This document shows positions 16,064 to 24,028 of a stretch of DNA of 35,134 bases, in pieces. The notes below the pieces were generated by a model. That model saw only the letters and a list, made by a program, of their open reading frames with translations, was not told the DNA's origin and did not search any database. This stretch comes from Lachnospiraceae bacterium (GTDB lineage Bacteria; Bacillota; Clostridia; Lachnospirales; Lachnospiraceae), in assembly GCA_016281335.1 (NCBI GenBank), contig JAEEIK010000038.1, positions 1 to 35,134 on the forward strand, written 5' to 3'. Position numbers and translations under genes: made by a program. How positions within the stretch are numbered: the first letter of the stretch is position 1; every line of letters starts with the position of its first letter.

Positions 16064-17311
16064 ATGGCCAGCGAGATCAGAGACATAGCTCTTGCCCCCT
16101 CCGGAGAACTTAAGATCGAATGGGTTAAAAACCACTGTGACCTGCTCCGCACTCTCGAGGAGGAATTCACTAAGACCAAACCCTTTACCGGTAAGAAGAT
16201 CGCTCTTTCGGTACATCTGGAAGCCAAGACCGCATATCTGTGCAAGGTACTTGCTGCAGGCGGCGCCGAAATGTATGTTACGGGTTCTAACCCTTTGTCG
16301 ACCCAGGATGATGTGGCTGCTGCCCTCGTTAAAGCCGGTCTGGAGGTTCATGCATGGCATGCCTGTACCGAAGAGGAGTACAATGCGCATATAAAAGCCG
16401 TCCTTAAGGTTGGCCCCAATATCATAATAGATGATGGCGGAGATCTGGTACATATGATGCATACCGAGTTCAAAGCCCTGATCCCTAATGTGATCGGCGG
16501 CTGTGAAGAGACCACTACCGGCATCATACGTCTGGAAGCAATGAACAGGGACGGAGAGCTTCTCTTCCCCATGGTCAAGGTCAATAATGCACAGTGCAAG
16601 CATTTCTTCGATAACCGCTACGGCACGGGCCAGTCCGTCTGGGACGGCATTAACCGTACCACCAACCTTATAGTAGCCGGCAAGACCGTTGTTGTGGCAG
16701 GTTACGGCTGGTGCGGCAAGGGCGTGGCAATGCGGGCAAAAGGTCTCGGCGCAAAAGTGATAGTTACCGAGATAGATCCGGTCAAGGCAATAGAAGCAGT
16801 CATGGACGGTTTTGAAGTAATGCCGATGAAAGAAGCTGCTGCCCTCGGCGATTTCTTTGTAACGGTTACAGGCTGTGACAAAGTAATAGATGAAGAAGAT
16901 TTTATGGAGATGAAGGACGGCGCGATACTCTGCAATGCAGGCCACTTTGACTGTGAGATCGACATGGCCGGTCTTCGCAAAATAGCCGTAAACAGCGCAG
17001 AACTCCGCAATAATATTATGGGCTACACCCTTTCCAACGGACGCACCCTTGCGGTTCTCGGTGAAGGCCGTCTCGTGAACTTAGCCTGCGGCGACGGACA
17101 TCCCGCAGAGATCATGGACATGAGCTTCGCGATCCAGGCTCTTTCCGCAAAATACCTTGTAGAACACGGAAGCGAGCTTAACTCAAAGCTCATCGATGTG
17201 CCTGAAGAGGTAGACAGGGATGTGGCCGTGAGAAAGCTCGCTTTCCTCGGTAAGAAGATCGATAAGCTGACACCCGAGCAGGAAAGATATCTTAATTCCT
17301 CCTCGCTCTGA
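16064..17311 (+). CDS. ahcY: Adenosylhomocysteinase (archaeal-type, short form)
   Basis: A 415-residue member of the S-adenosylhomocysteine hydrolase family, which uses bound NAD to split SAH into adenosine and homocysteine in the methyl cycle. Visible elements are SVHLEAKTAYL (His51 region), DDGGD (123-127), GCEETTTG (146-153), the KVNNAQCKHFFDNRYGTGQS block (172-191), the NAD motif GYGWCGKG (213-220) and GHFDCEID. It is shorter than the 430-480 residues of most bacterial and eukaryotic enzymes and ends without the usual KPDHYRY-type tail, as in archaeal and Thermotoga enzymes. It converges on an SAH/MTA deaminase gene with a 2-base gap. Related archaeal enzymes can prefer S-inosylhomocysteine, so the true substrate is uncertain. 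Confidence 0.93.
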   Translation: MASEIRDIALAPSGELKIEWVKNHCDLLRTLEEEFTKTKPFTGKKIALSVHLEAKTAYLCKVLAAGGAEMYVTGSNPLSTQDDVAAALVKAGLEVHAWHACTEEEYNAHIKAVLKVGPNIIIDDGGDLVHMMHTEFKALIPNVIGGCEETTTGIIRLEAMNRDGELLFPMVKVNNAQCKHFFDNRYGTGQSVWDGINRTTNLIVAGKTVVVAGYGWCGKGVAMRAKGLGAKVIVTEIDPVKAIEAVMDGFEVMPMKEAAALGDFFVTVTGCDKVIDEEDFMEMKDGAILCNAGHFDCEIDMAGLRKIAVNSAELRNNIMGYTLSNGRTLAVLGEGRLVNLACGDGHPAEIMDMSFAIQALSAKYLVEHGSELNSKLIDVPEEVDRDVAVRKLAFLGKKIDKLTPEQERYLNSSSL

Positions 17312-17313
17312 GC

Positions 17314-18591
17314 TTAACCTATACGATCCATTATATTTTGTGTTTCATGAAGGATCCTCTCCTCGTCAAGAGTGAGGATCTTTCTGTTTTCCATGGTTAT
17401 CTCGCCGTCGATGATAACGGTGTCGGCCTCGCTGCCGTTTGCGGAATAAGACAGTGACGCCACGGGATCATTCTTGGGCCACATGGACGGCTGCTTCATA
17501 TTCCATATGACAAGATCGGCCTTCTTGCCCTTTTCTATGCTTCCGCATTCCTTATCGAGTCCCAGGGCTTTTGCCCCGTTTATCGTTGCCATCTCAAAGG
17601 TCTCCACGGCGCTCACGCACTGGGGCGTTGCATGTGTACCCTTATGTATCAGGGCAACCAGGCTCATCTCATGGATAAGATTGAGCGCGTTGTTTGATGC
17701 CGCACCGTCAGTACCCAGGCAGACATTGATGCCCTTAGCCATCATTTCGGGAACAGGAGCAAAGCCGTTGCCAAGCTTCATATTGGAAGCAGGGTTGGTC
17801 ACTACGCTCACATTCTTTGCTGCCATTATATCCATATCGTGCTCATCAACCTGTACGCAGTGAGCTGCAATGAAAGGAACTTCGAAAAGTCCGCAGCGTT
17901 CAGCCAGCTCGATCGGTGAGCAGCCGTAATCTTTCCTGCAATTCTCTATCTCGGTCTTTGACTCGGACAGATGCATATGTATGCCCATTTTTTCCTTAAC
18001 GGCTTCCTTTGCAACGATCTTAAGATACTCCTCATCGCAGGTGTACGGCGCATGGGGCCCCAGTCTGAAACTCAGTCTGTCACAGTCCTTAAAAGCATCC
18101 CTTTCCTCATAAGCCTGCTTAAGCCTCATGCTTCCTGCCTCGTCTGTTCCGCTTCCCACCAGACCTCTGCATATCACTGCTCTCATACCCGACTCTTTTA
18201 CTGCAGCAGTGGTCTGCATGATATTCATCTGCATATCGTTAAAGCAGGTGGTGCCGCTCTTCATCATTTCAACTATGGCCAGCTGCGCTCCCCAGTATGC
18301 ATCCTTATCTGTCATTTTCTGCTCTATGGGATCTATGCGTCCGAAGAGCCAGTCCATAAAGGCCAGATCATCCGCGCAGTTTCTCATGAATGACATATAC
18401 GAATGGGTATGGGCATTGATAAGTCCCGGTGTCAGCAGCCTGTCCGTCCCGTCTATCACCTTGTCTGCCATAAAGCCTTCCGGCTCCTCATTGATCCCGG
18501 CTATCAGCTTTCCCGATATATACAGATCGATATCCTCCACCCTGACGGGATCATTCAGTATCGCCTTTATGTTTTTTATGAGTATGTTCAT
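17314..18591 (-). CDS. mtaD: 5-methylthioadenosine/S-adenosylhomocysteine deaminase family amidohydrolase
   Basis: A 425-residue metal-dependent amidohydrolase. Metal ligands are seen as His61 and His63 (NAHTHS), His205/His207 (IHMHLSES, with Glu210), His244 (AAHCV) and Asp295 (GTDGAASNN). The GLVGSG and RLGPHAPYTC regions fit the MtaD/SAH-deaminase group, which deaminates 5'-methylthioadenosine, SAH and sometimes adenosine to the inosyl forms. GGAGG lies just upstream. The gene follows the glycosidase-like lipoprotein by 14 bases, and its 3' end meets ahcY tail to tail. The product of this enzyme on SAH, S-inosylhomocysteine, would be a candidate substrate for the neighbouring AhcY. Relatives in the superfamily act on other amidines, so the exact substrate is moderately certain. 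Confidence 0.88.
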   Translation of the reverse strand: MNILIKNIKAILNDPVRVEDIDLYISGKLIAGINEEPEGFMADKVIDGTDRLLTPGLINAHTHSYMSFMRNCADDLAFMDWLFGRIDPIEQKMTDKDAYWGAQLAIVEMMKSGTTCFNDMQMNIMQTTAAVKESGMRAVICRGLVGSGTDEAGSMRLKQAYEERDAFKDCDRLSFRLGPHAPYTCDEEYLKIVAKEAVKEKMGIHMHLSESKTEIENCRKDYGCSPIELAERCGLFEVPFIAAHCVQVDEHDMDIMAAKNVSVVTNPASNMKLGNGFAPVPEMMAKGINVCLGTDGAASNNALNLIHEMSLVALIHKGTHATPQCVSAVETFEMATINGAKALGLDKECGSIEKGKKADLVIWNMKQPSMWPKNDPVASLSYSANGSEADTVIIDGEITMENRKILTLDEERILHETQNIMDRIG

Positions 18592-18605
18592 TTCCTTCCT
18601 CCTCT

Positions 18606-20138
18606 TTATTTTATTGTTATCTTTACATCAGCCTTAAGCGCTTCCATATCCGTTCCGGGCACATAAGAAAAATGAAGCGTCTTCTCTCCCGGCGTATTCA
18701 GATCATCATCGCAGCTTATCGTATAACCCGTGCTGTAATCATAATACATTCCGTCTTGTCTGGTATTACCGTGATTTCTCAGGCAGGTCTTTTGATCTGT
18801 CGCGGTCTTAGTATAGTTAAGCGTACCTGCAGGTGAGAACGAAGTCTTTTTCAAAGTTGCTGCTTCCACGCTCCCGTATCCGCCGACTACCCTGTGTTCG
18901 ATGTTCTCGTCACTTATTATCTGTTTTGAATAAACCCTTCTTTTCGAAGTCCTTCCGTTATCATTATCAAGGATCTCATATACGCTTAGGGATGCAGCTA
19001 TATCTTCAAGTGAAGTACCTGCAGCATAACCCTCCTGCGCAAGGTCCTTTACTTCCAGTTCTCTCGGCACCGCGCTCACCGGCACGCTGTTATCGGAAGT
19101 AAAGACTATGTATGCAGGTATCTTGTTCAGTCCCTGCATCCTGGAGAGCTGATTCACCTGAAAACCGTTCTCGTCCTTTACTGCAAGCACTGTCTCCGTA
19201 CTGGTGCCTCCGTCAAGATTATAAGCAAATACACAGCCCTGTTCCAAAGCCGCCTTTGCGGCATCGGACAGGCTCCAGTCGCTGATGCTGCTGAGTATCA
19301 CATAGCCGCCGTCGGCCTTTACACCGAATATCTGTCTTCTGGCTTTCGTCGTATAATGCGCAACATAATTGTCATAGCCGTGAAGCGCGGCATCACCTGC
19401 GTCATAGAGATTGATGCCTCCCACCAGTATAGGTACAAAGCCGGTCACGGCGCTCCTTATCTTTCTGCCGTTCAGCTTCTCGCCGTATATATCGTAGTAA
19501 TAACTCTCACCGGCCGCAAGCGCATCGGCATCGGCATAATAGTCGGCCCAGCCTACGTTTCCGCCTTCATCTATGACCAGTATGTCACATTCACTGTGAT
19601 CGACGGTCTCAGCGCTCTTCAGTACCACGCCGTCTGCTATTATCACACCGTCCGGATCATTTCCGTGATAACAGTATATGTCGGAACTCTGAGTGTCGTA
19701 AAAGATACCGGAGTTGATGGCAAGCATTATATTCTTTTCCTCGCCCACTTTTTCCACCATCTCCGTTACTTCCATGATGCCGGACAGATCACCGCTCCCG
19801 GCCCCGTCAGGCGCGTATACGGAAGGTGTAAGACCATAGACTGTTATCACCTGATACTTTCCGTAAGAAGATTCGCTTATGGTCTCGTAATCCACCGAAT
19901 ATCCTTCTTCTTCAAGTCTCAGCTGTTCCAACTGTTGCGTCTTGTTATCTACTGTTTTTTTATCGTTTATGCTCTCTGCAACGGCTTCATGTTCGCTTTC
20001 GCCTTCGGCTTTCCCGGCTTCCTTCATATCCAGATATGCCAGTTCTTCTTCACGTCCGTTCAGATTATATCCTTCATTTCCGCAGCCGCAGATCAACACA
20101 GCAAGCATTATCGCCACTGCCAGTTTCTTTATCTTCAT
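18606..20138 (-). CDS. Phosphodiester glycosidase (NAGPA)-family lipoprotein
   Basis: A 510-residue lipoprotein. The start at 20138 (MKIKKLAV) gives a compact signal peptide with lipobox ICGC at Cys19 and a GAGAGG site 9 bases upstream; the frame open further upstream runs into tRNA-Leu and is not used. After an acidic linker, residues about 95-347 resemble the phosphodiester glycosidase domain: AINSGIFYD (140-148), TGFVPILVGG (232-241) and YNLDGGTSTETV (306-317), the family's most conserved block. This domain in bacteria is usually found on extracytoplasmic proteins acting on glycan phosphodiesters. Residues 350-510 contain no known domain. It is co-oriented with the deaminase gene 14 bases downstream; no metabolic link is evident. 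Confidence 0.82.
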   Translation of the reverse strand: MKIKKLAVAIMLAVLICGCGNEGYNLNGREEELAYLDMKEAGKAEGESEHEAVAESINDKKTVDNKTQQLEQLRLEEEGYSVDYETISESSYGKYQVITVYGLTPSVYAPDGAGSGDLSGIMEVTEMVEKVGEEKNIMLAINSGIFYDTQSSDIYCYHGNDPDGVIIADGVVLKSAETVDHSECDILVIDEGGNVGWADYYADADALAAGESYYYDIYGEKLNGRKIRSAVTGFVPILVGGINLYDAGDAALHGYDNYVAHYTTKARRQIFGVKADGGYVILSSISDWSLSDAAKAALEQGCVFAYNLDGGTSTETVLAVKDENGFQVNQLSRMQGLNKIPAYIVFTSDNSVPVSAVPRELEVKDLAQEGYAAGTSLEDIAASLSVYEILDNDNGRTSKRRVYSKQIISDENIEHRVVGGYGSVEAATLKKTSFSPAGTLNYTKTATDQKTCLRNHGNTRQDGMYYDYSTGYTISCDDDLNTPGEKTLHFSYVPGTDMEALKADVKITIK

Positions 20139-20173
20139 CTTTTCAAACCTCTCACCCATTCTATCACACTTCC

Positions 20174-20201
20174 TTGACATTTGTATCATATTTTGTATAA
20201 T
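20174..20201 (+). promoter_or_regulatory. Promoter of tRNA-Leu
   Basis: Consensus TTGACA (20174-20179), 16-base spacer, consensus TATAAT (20196-20201), 14 bases before the tRNA. Confidence 0.9.
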
Positions 20202-20215
20202 TATATATCGGATTT

Positions 20216-20299
20216 GCCGGCGTGGCGGAATTGGCAGACGCGCGGGACTTAAAATCCCGTGATGGCGACATCGTACCGGTTCGACCCCGGTCGCCGGCA
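20216..20299 (+). tRNA. tRNA-Leu (anticodon TAA)
   Basis: An 84-base class II tRNA: acceptor arms GCCGGCG / CGCCGGC, anticodon loop CTTAAAA (anticodon TAA), long variable arm (TGATGGCGACATCG) and T-arm GGTTCGACCCC. Discriminator A; CCA is not encoded. Confidence 0.96.
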
Positions 20300-20310
20300 T
20301 CATACTCGAG

Positions 20311-20341
20311 GGGGAGCTGACACGCTGCCCCTTTTATTTTT
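20311..20341 (+). terminator. Intrinsic terminator after tRNA-Leu
   Basis: Stem GGGG-AGC / GCT-G-CCCC with one bulged base and loop TGACAC, followed by TTTTATTTTT. It ends only about 22 bases before the AEC transporter start, so that gene probably depends on read-through. Confidence 0.7.
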
Positions 20342-20363
20342 GCAAAGCAGGAGTCATAATAAA

Positions 20364-21290
20364 ATGAGTTTATCCGTTCTGATCCAGCAGATGCTGGTTA
20401 TCCTGATACTCGTATCCATCGGCTTTTTACTCTACAGAAAAAATGTTATAGACAATGCCACTTCCAAAAAGCTCTCGGCTATCGTAGTGGACGTCTGCAA
20501 TCCCGGTCTCATCATGGCCTCGATACTCTCCGGCGGCATCACCGCCACTCACAGGGATCTGATCGTTGCCGTATGCCTGGGCGCCGCTTTCTACCTGCTG
20601 CTGATCCTGCTTGGTTTCATCATTCCCCTGCTGCTTCGCGTCGGTAAAGGCGAACGGCGTTTTTACAATCTCATGACTGTTTATACCAATACCGGCTTTC
20701 TTGGTATTCCCTTAGCACGAGCCATACTGCCGCCCAATGCCGTATTGTATGTTATCGTCATAAACATCTTCTACAGCCTGCTTTTCTATACCCACGGTCT
20801 TACGGTGCTCGGTCCCGGCAAGACCGGAGAGAAGAAAAAAAATCCGCTGCTTTCGATCATCAACCCCGGAACGATAATGGCCGTCTTAAGCCTCTTTGTA
20901 TTCTGGTATGAAATAAATCTTCCTCCCGTACTTGCAAACACCGTGCAGTATGTAGGAAATGCCACCGTATTTTTATCCATGTCACTTCTCGGCGTATCGA
21001 TAGCCAGATCGCAGATAGCAAAGTCACTTAAGGATCTGCGCATCTGGGGATATATACTTCTGCGCATGCTGCTGGTACCTGTAGCTATCGTACTGATAAT
21101 GCGCGCAGCCGGCTTTGACAATACTGCGGTCCTTGCTATGTGCTTAATGGCTGCGGTTCCGGTCGGCAATCTTCCGATGATACAGGCAGAAAAAATAGGA
21201 GAGGATACCCGCATCCTCTCCTCAGCAATAGCAGTCACCACTGCAGTCTCACTGTTAACCATCACTCTGTTGTTGTCCTTCTTCTCTTAA
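20364..21290 (+). CDS. AEC-family (auxin efflux carrier-like) transporter
   Basis: A 308-residue integral membrane protein of the AEC family, with about ten hydrophobic segments in the pattern of five-plus-five helices. Typical features are LVSIGFLLYRKNVID at the start, KLSAIVVDVCNPGLIMASIL, TNTGFLGIPLARAILP, and the late AAVPVGNLPMIQAEKIGEDTRILSSAIAVTT segment. Bacterial members export malate or other small organic compounds; the substrate here is unknown. The start at 20364 is preferred because CAGGAG lies about 10 bases upstream and the longer reading frame would include tRNA-Leu and its terminator. Its stop codon shares the bases TTAA with the stop of the convergent DegV-kinase gene. Confidence 0.9.
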   Translation: MSLSVLIQQMLVILILVSIGFLLYRKNVIDNATSKKLSAIVVDVCNPGLIMASILSGGITATHRDLIVAVCLGAAFYLLLILLGFIIPLLLRVGKGERRFYNLMTVYTNTGFLGIPLARAILPPNAVLYVIVINIFYSLLFYTHGLTVLGPGKTGEKKKNPLLSIINPGTIMAVLSLFVFWYEINLPPVLANTVQYVGNATVFLSMSLLGVSIARSQIAKSLKDLRIWGYILLRMLLVPVAIVLIMRAAGFDNTAVLAMCLMAAVPVGNLPMIQAEKIGEDTRILSSAIAVTTAVSLLTITLLLSFFS

Positions 21291-24028
21291 TACTCGGTAA
21301 AGAACAGCAGGCCGAAAGTGCCCGGTCCGCAGTTGGCGGCTATACTCGGTGAAGCCTTCTGTATGAAGACTTCATCAAAGCTTGCATATTTCTCTGCCAT
21401 TGCCTTTACTTTCTCCAGTTCTCTTGTGGTCATCCCTACATAGGTGATGAACAGCATTCGCGTATCTATCTTATCCTGAACATTAAAGGCATTTGCGATA
21501 TATCTTTCCCATGCATGCTCCCTTGATCCGAAATACACCTTTGCCACCTTCATCCTGCCTTTCTTAAGGGCCACTACAGGATGGACCATAAACGCGTTCG
21601 CCATGCTTCCCACACCGGCTCCCACCAGTTTCTGCCTTACCAGGAAATCCAGAGTATCTACTATAAAGCTGGTATGGACATGGCTCTTCATTTTCTCCAT
21701 CCTTAAGATTATGGCTTCGGCGCTCATTCCCTCATTGGCAAGCCTTGCTGCTTCTATTGCCATAAGTCCCAGACCGCTTGAGAGATGGCCGGAATCGATC
21801 ACGCTCACGTTTCCGAAGTCTTCCGCCACATCCATTATACGTGAGTATTCTCCTTCTTCCAGCCCGCTCGAAAGCGACAGATAGATGATATTGTTTGCTT
21901 CATCCAGACGATCCGAAAAGAATTTTTCCAGCTGCTCCGGATAAGGCGGAATTGCTTTTGCAAAAGAGTCAGGGTCTGACATATACGCCATCAGTCCGCT
22001 GGTCTCTATCTCAATACCGTCCTTGAATACACCGTCACCGGTCTTTACGATATGGGGTATCACTGCTATGCCGTATCTGGCCTGCAGGGCTGCGGGAATA
22101 TCCGCAACACTTCCGGCGGTTATCCTTACCGCCGATTTTTTCTTATGCTCTCTTATCCACTCGATACTCTCCTCTTCGAGAGACTGCGTCGTATGTGTCA
22201 CCGTGATCAGTTCCTTGGGAAGCAGACGGTATACGGTATTCTCAAGTTCTTCACCTGTGACAGGCTTCATCAGATATCCGTCAAAACCTTCCCTTGCATA
22301 CATGCTCTCGTTATCGCTGCCCGCATTGGCGGTAAGAGCAACGACTCTTGTATCATGGCAGAATCCTCCGGTCTGGTTCCTGATAGCATGCATGCACTCG
22401 ATACCGTCCATACCGGGCATCTTATGATCCATCAGTATCACATCATAATGCTTATCAACTGTTTTCTTTAAGGCCTCAACGCCGGACTCCGCAGTATCGA
22501 CCTGCACCTTCGTTTCCTTAAGCAGCTTTTCGACTACCATAAGATTTGCTATGGTATCATCCACCACCAGTATCTTTGCTTCGGGTGCTTCGAAGGATTC
22601 CACATACTCATGTTCCTCGCGGGACTTGCCGTGACGATGTTCGATATCCAGCTCGCCTACGGGTTCTTCGTTTACTATCTTCTGGGGAATGCTTATGACA
22701 AAAGTCGAACCCTTGGTATATATGGAATTGACGGTGATCTTTCCTCCCATCAGATCTGTCAGGTTCTTAACAATGGATAAGCCGAGACCGGTTCCTTCAA
22801 TGTAACGGTTCTTCGCTTCATCTACGCGCTTAAATGCAGTGAACAGATGAGGCATGCTTTCCTTCTTTATACCCATGCCCGTATCGCTGACCGAATAGGA
22901 GACCATCACACTGCCGTCACCGTTTCGTTCACTCTGTATCGCAAGCCTTACATAACCTTCGCTGGTATACTTTATGGCATTATTCAGTATGTTGATGAGA
23001 ACCTGTTTTATCCTGACTTCATCTCCGTACAGTTCGGAAGGGAGTTCCGGGGATATATCCACATGAAAGGCAAGATTCTTTTCCCTTGCCTTTATCCACA
23101 GCATTCCGACTATATCGGAAAGCATGTCGCCTGTACGGTACGGCGCATTGTTCAGCTTCATCTGCCCTGATTCAAATTTAGACATATCAAGTATGTCATT
23201 TATAAGATGCAGCAGCATATGACTTGCAGCCTGTATGTTCTGGGCATCTTCATTTATCTCTTCCGAGGCATTCTGCCTCAGTATCATTTCGTTAAGGCCT
23301 ATGATGGTATTTATGGGGGTCCTTATCTCATGGCTCATGTTAGAAAAGAAACGACTCTGGGATTCGTTAAGCTTTTTGATCTCTTCCCCCTGTTCTTCCT
23401 TTTCCAGTATCTGCTCCCTCATCATATGTTTCAGATATGATGTTAAACATCCCAGCACAAGCTGTACTGCAACGAAGATGGCAAAGTCCCTGAAGTTGCT
23501 TCCGCTGATCGCACTGTCTGTTCCCTCGTTTAAGTACAGTGCCAGCACTACCGCGTCCGATATGCCTGTCAGGAAAAGATATATCCTTACATCCTGATAA
23601 AAACAATAGGGAATACAGAAGGAAACGATCATAAAAAGCATGGCATCTATTCCGCCGTAGGCTATGTTATCAAGCATGATCATCCTTATCGCCCAGGCCA
23701 GGGTAAAAAGAACCATGATACTGTTGATCGCAGGTATCTTCCTGTAATTATCATCAAATCTGCGGTCCAGTACCAGCAGTATGATCACATATAAAGCAAT
23801 GACTGCGCCCATGCCGAGATAGGAAACTCTGTACTCTCCGATAAAGGCTTCGTTCGCATATGATTCAGGCCATATATATGAAAAAATGAAACAGGCACAC
23901 ATAGCCAGAGTGATCACCGGTCCGACGATCATCGAGGTATTGACCGACTCACGTATACCGGTTTTTCTTAAGGCTTCGAATCTCGGATTTTTCTTTGGAC
24001 GAAATACATAATCGAAAAATTTTCTCAT
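21287..24028 (-). CDS. Hybrid histidine kinase fused to a DegV (fatty-acid-binding) domain
   Basis: A 913-residue membrane kinase. About six hydrophobic helices (31-200) form the sensor. A coiled linker leads to the H-box SHEIRTP (phospho-His233), then N-box (Asn350), DTGMGI (382-387) and GTGLGLSI (412-419), all intact. A receiver follows (about 484-602; Asp534 in LMDHKMPGMDG, Lys588). Residues about 633-913 form a complete DegV domain: the TAGSVADIP opening, YLSLSSGL, VIDSGHLSSGLGLMAIEAARL, FIVDTLDFLV and HPVVALKKGRM all match DegV/FakB proteins, which bind one fatty acid. I know of no described kinase-receiver-DegV fusion. The start overlaps the upstream kinase stop by 4 bases. No FakA-type kinase is in the window. 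The DegV domain may sense a lipid or be controlled by the receiver. Confidence 0.92.
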   Translation of the reverse strand: MRKFFDYVFRPKKNPRFEALRKTGIRESVNTSMIVGPVITLAMCACFIFSYIWPESYANEAFIGEYRVSYLGMGAVIALYVIILLVLDRRFDDNYRKIPAINSIMVLFTLAWAIRMIMLDNIAYGGIDAMLFMIVSFCIPYCFYQDVRIYLFLTGISDAVVLALYLNEGTDSAISGSNFRDFAIFVAVQLVLGCLTSYLKHMMREQILEKEEQGEEIKKLNESQSRFFSNMSHEIRTPINTIIGLNEMILRQNASEEINEDAQNIQAASHMLLHLINDILDMSKFESGQMKLNNAPYRTGDMLSDIVGMLWIKAREKNLAFHVDISPELPSELYGDEVRIKQVLINILNNAIKYTSEGYVRLAIQSERNGDGSVMVSYSVSDTGMGIKKESMPHLFTAFKRVDEAKNRYIEGTGLGLSIVKNLTDLMGGKITVNSIYTKGSTFVISIPQKIVNEEPVGELDIEHRHGKSREEHEYVESFEAPEAKILVVDDTIANLMVVEKLLKETKVQVDTAESGVEALKKTVDKHYDVILMDHKMPGMDGIECMHAIRNQTGGFCHDTRVVALTANAGSDNESMYAREGFDGYLMKPVTGEELENTVYRLLPKELITVTHTTQSLEEESIEWIREHKKKSAVRITAGSVADIPAALQARYGIAVIPHIVKTGDGVFKDGIEIETSGLMAYMSDPDSFAKAIPPYPEQLEKFFSDRLDEANNIIYLSLSSGLEEGEYSRIMDVAEDFGNVSVIDSGHLSSGLGLMAIEAARLANEGMSAEAIILRMEKMKSHVHTSFIVDTLDFLVRQKLVGAGVGSMANAFMVHPVVALKKGRMKVAKVYFGSREHAWERYIANAFNVQDKIDTRMLFITYVGMTTRELEKVKAMAEKYASFDEVFIQKASPSIAANCGPGTFGLLFFTEY

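Noticed and set aside
16046-16945. Long open frame of 299 codons antisense to ahcY
   Set aside because: Its product is rich in Cys, His and Tyr with no domain, and it lies opposite a clearly conserved enzyme; it is a shadow of ahcY codon use.
20139-20303. Upstream extension of the phosphodiester glycosidase-like lipoprotein on the minus strand
   Set aside because: The extension reads through tRNA-Leu and lacks a ribosome site; the lipoprotein signal peptide begins at 20138.
20259-20363. Upstream extension of the AEC transporter on the plus strand
   Set aside because: It covers the 3' half of tRNA-Leu and its terminator; the hydrophobic N-terminus and CAGGAG site fit the ATG at 20364.
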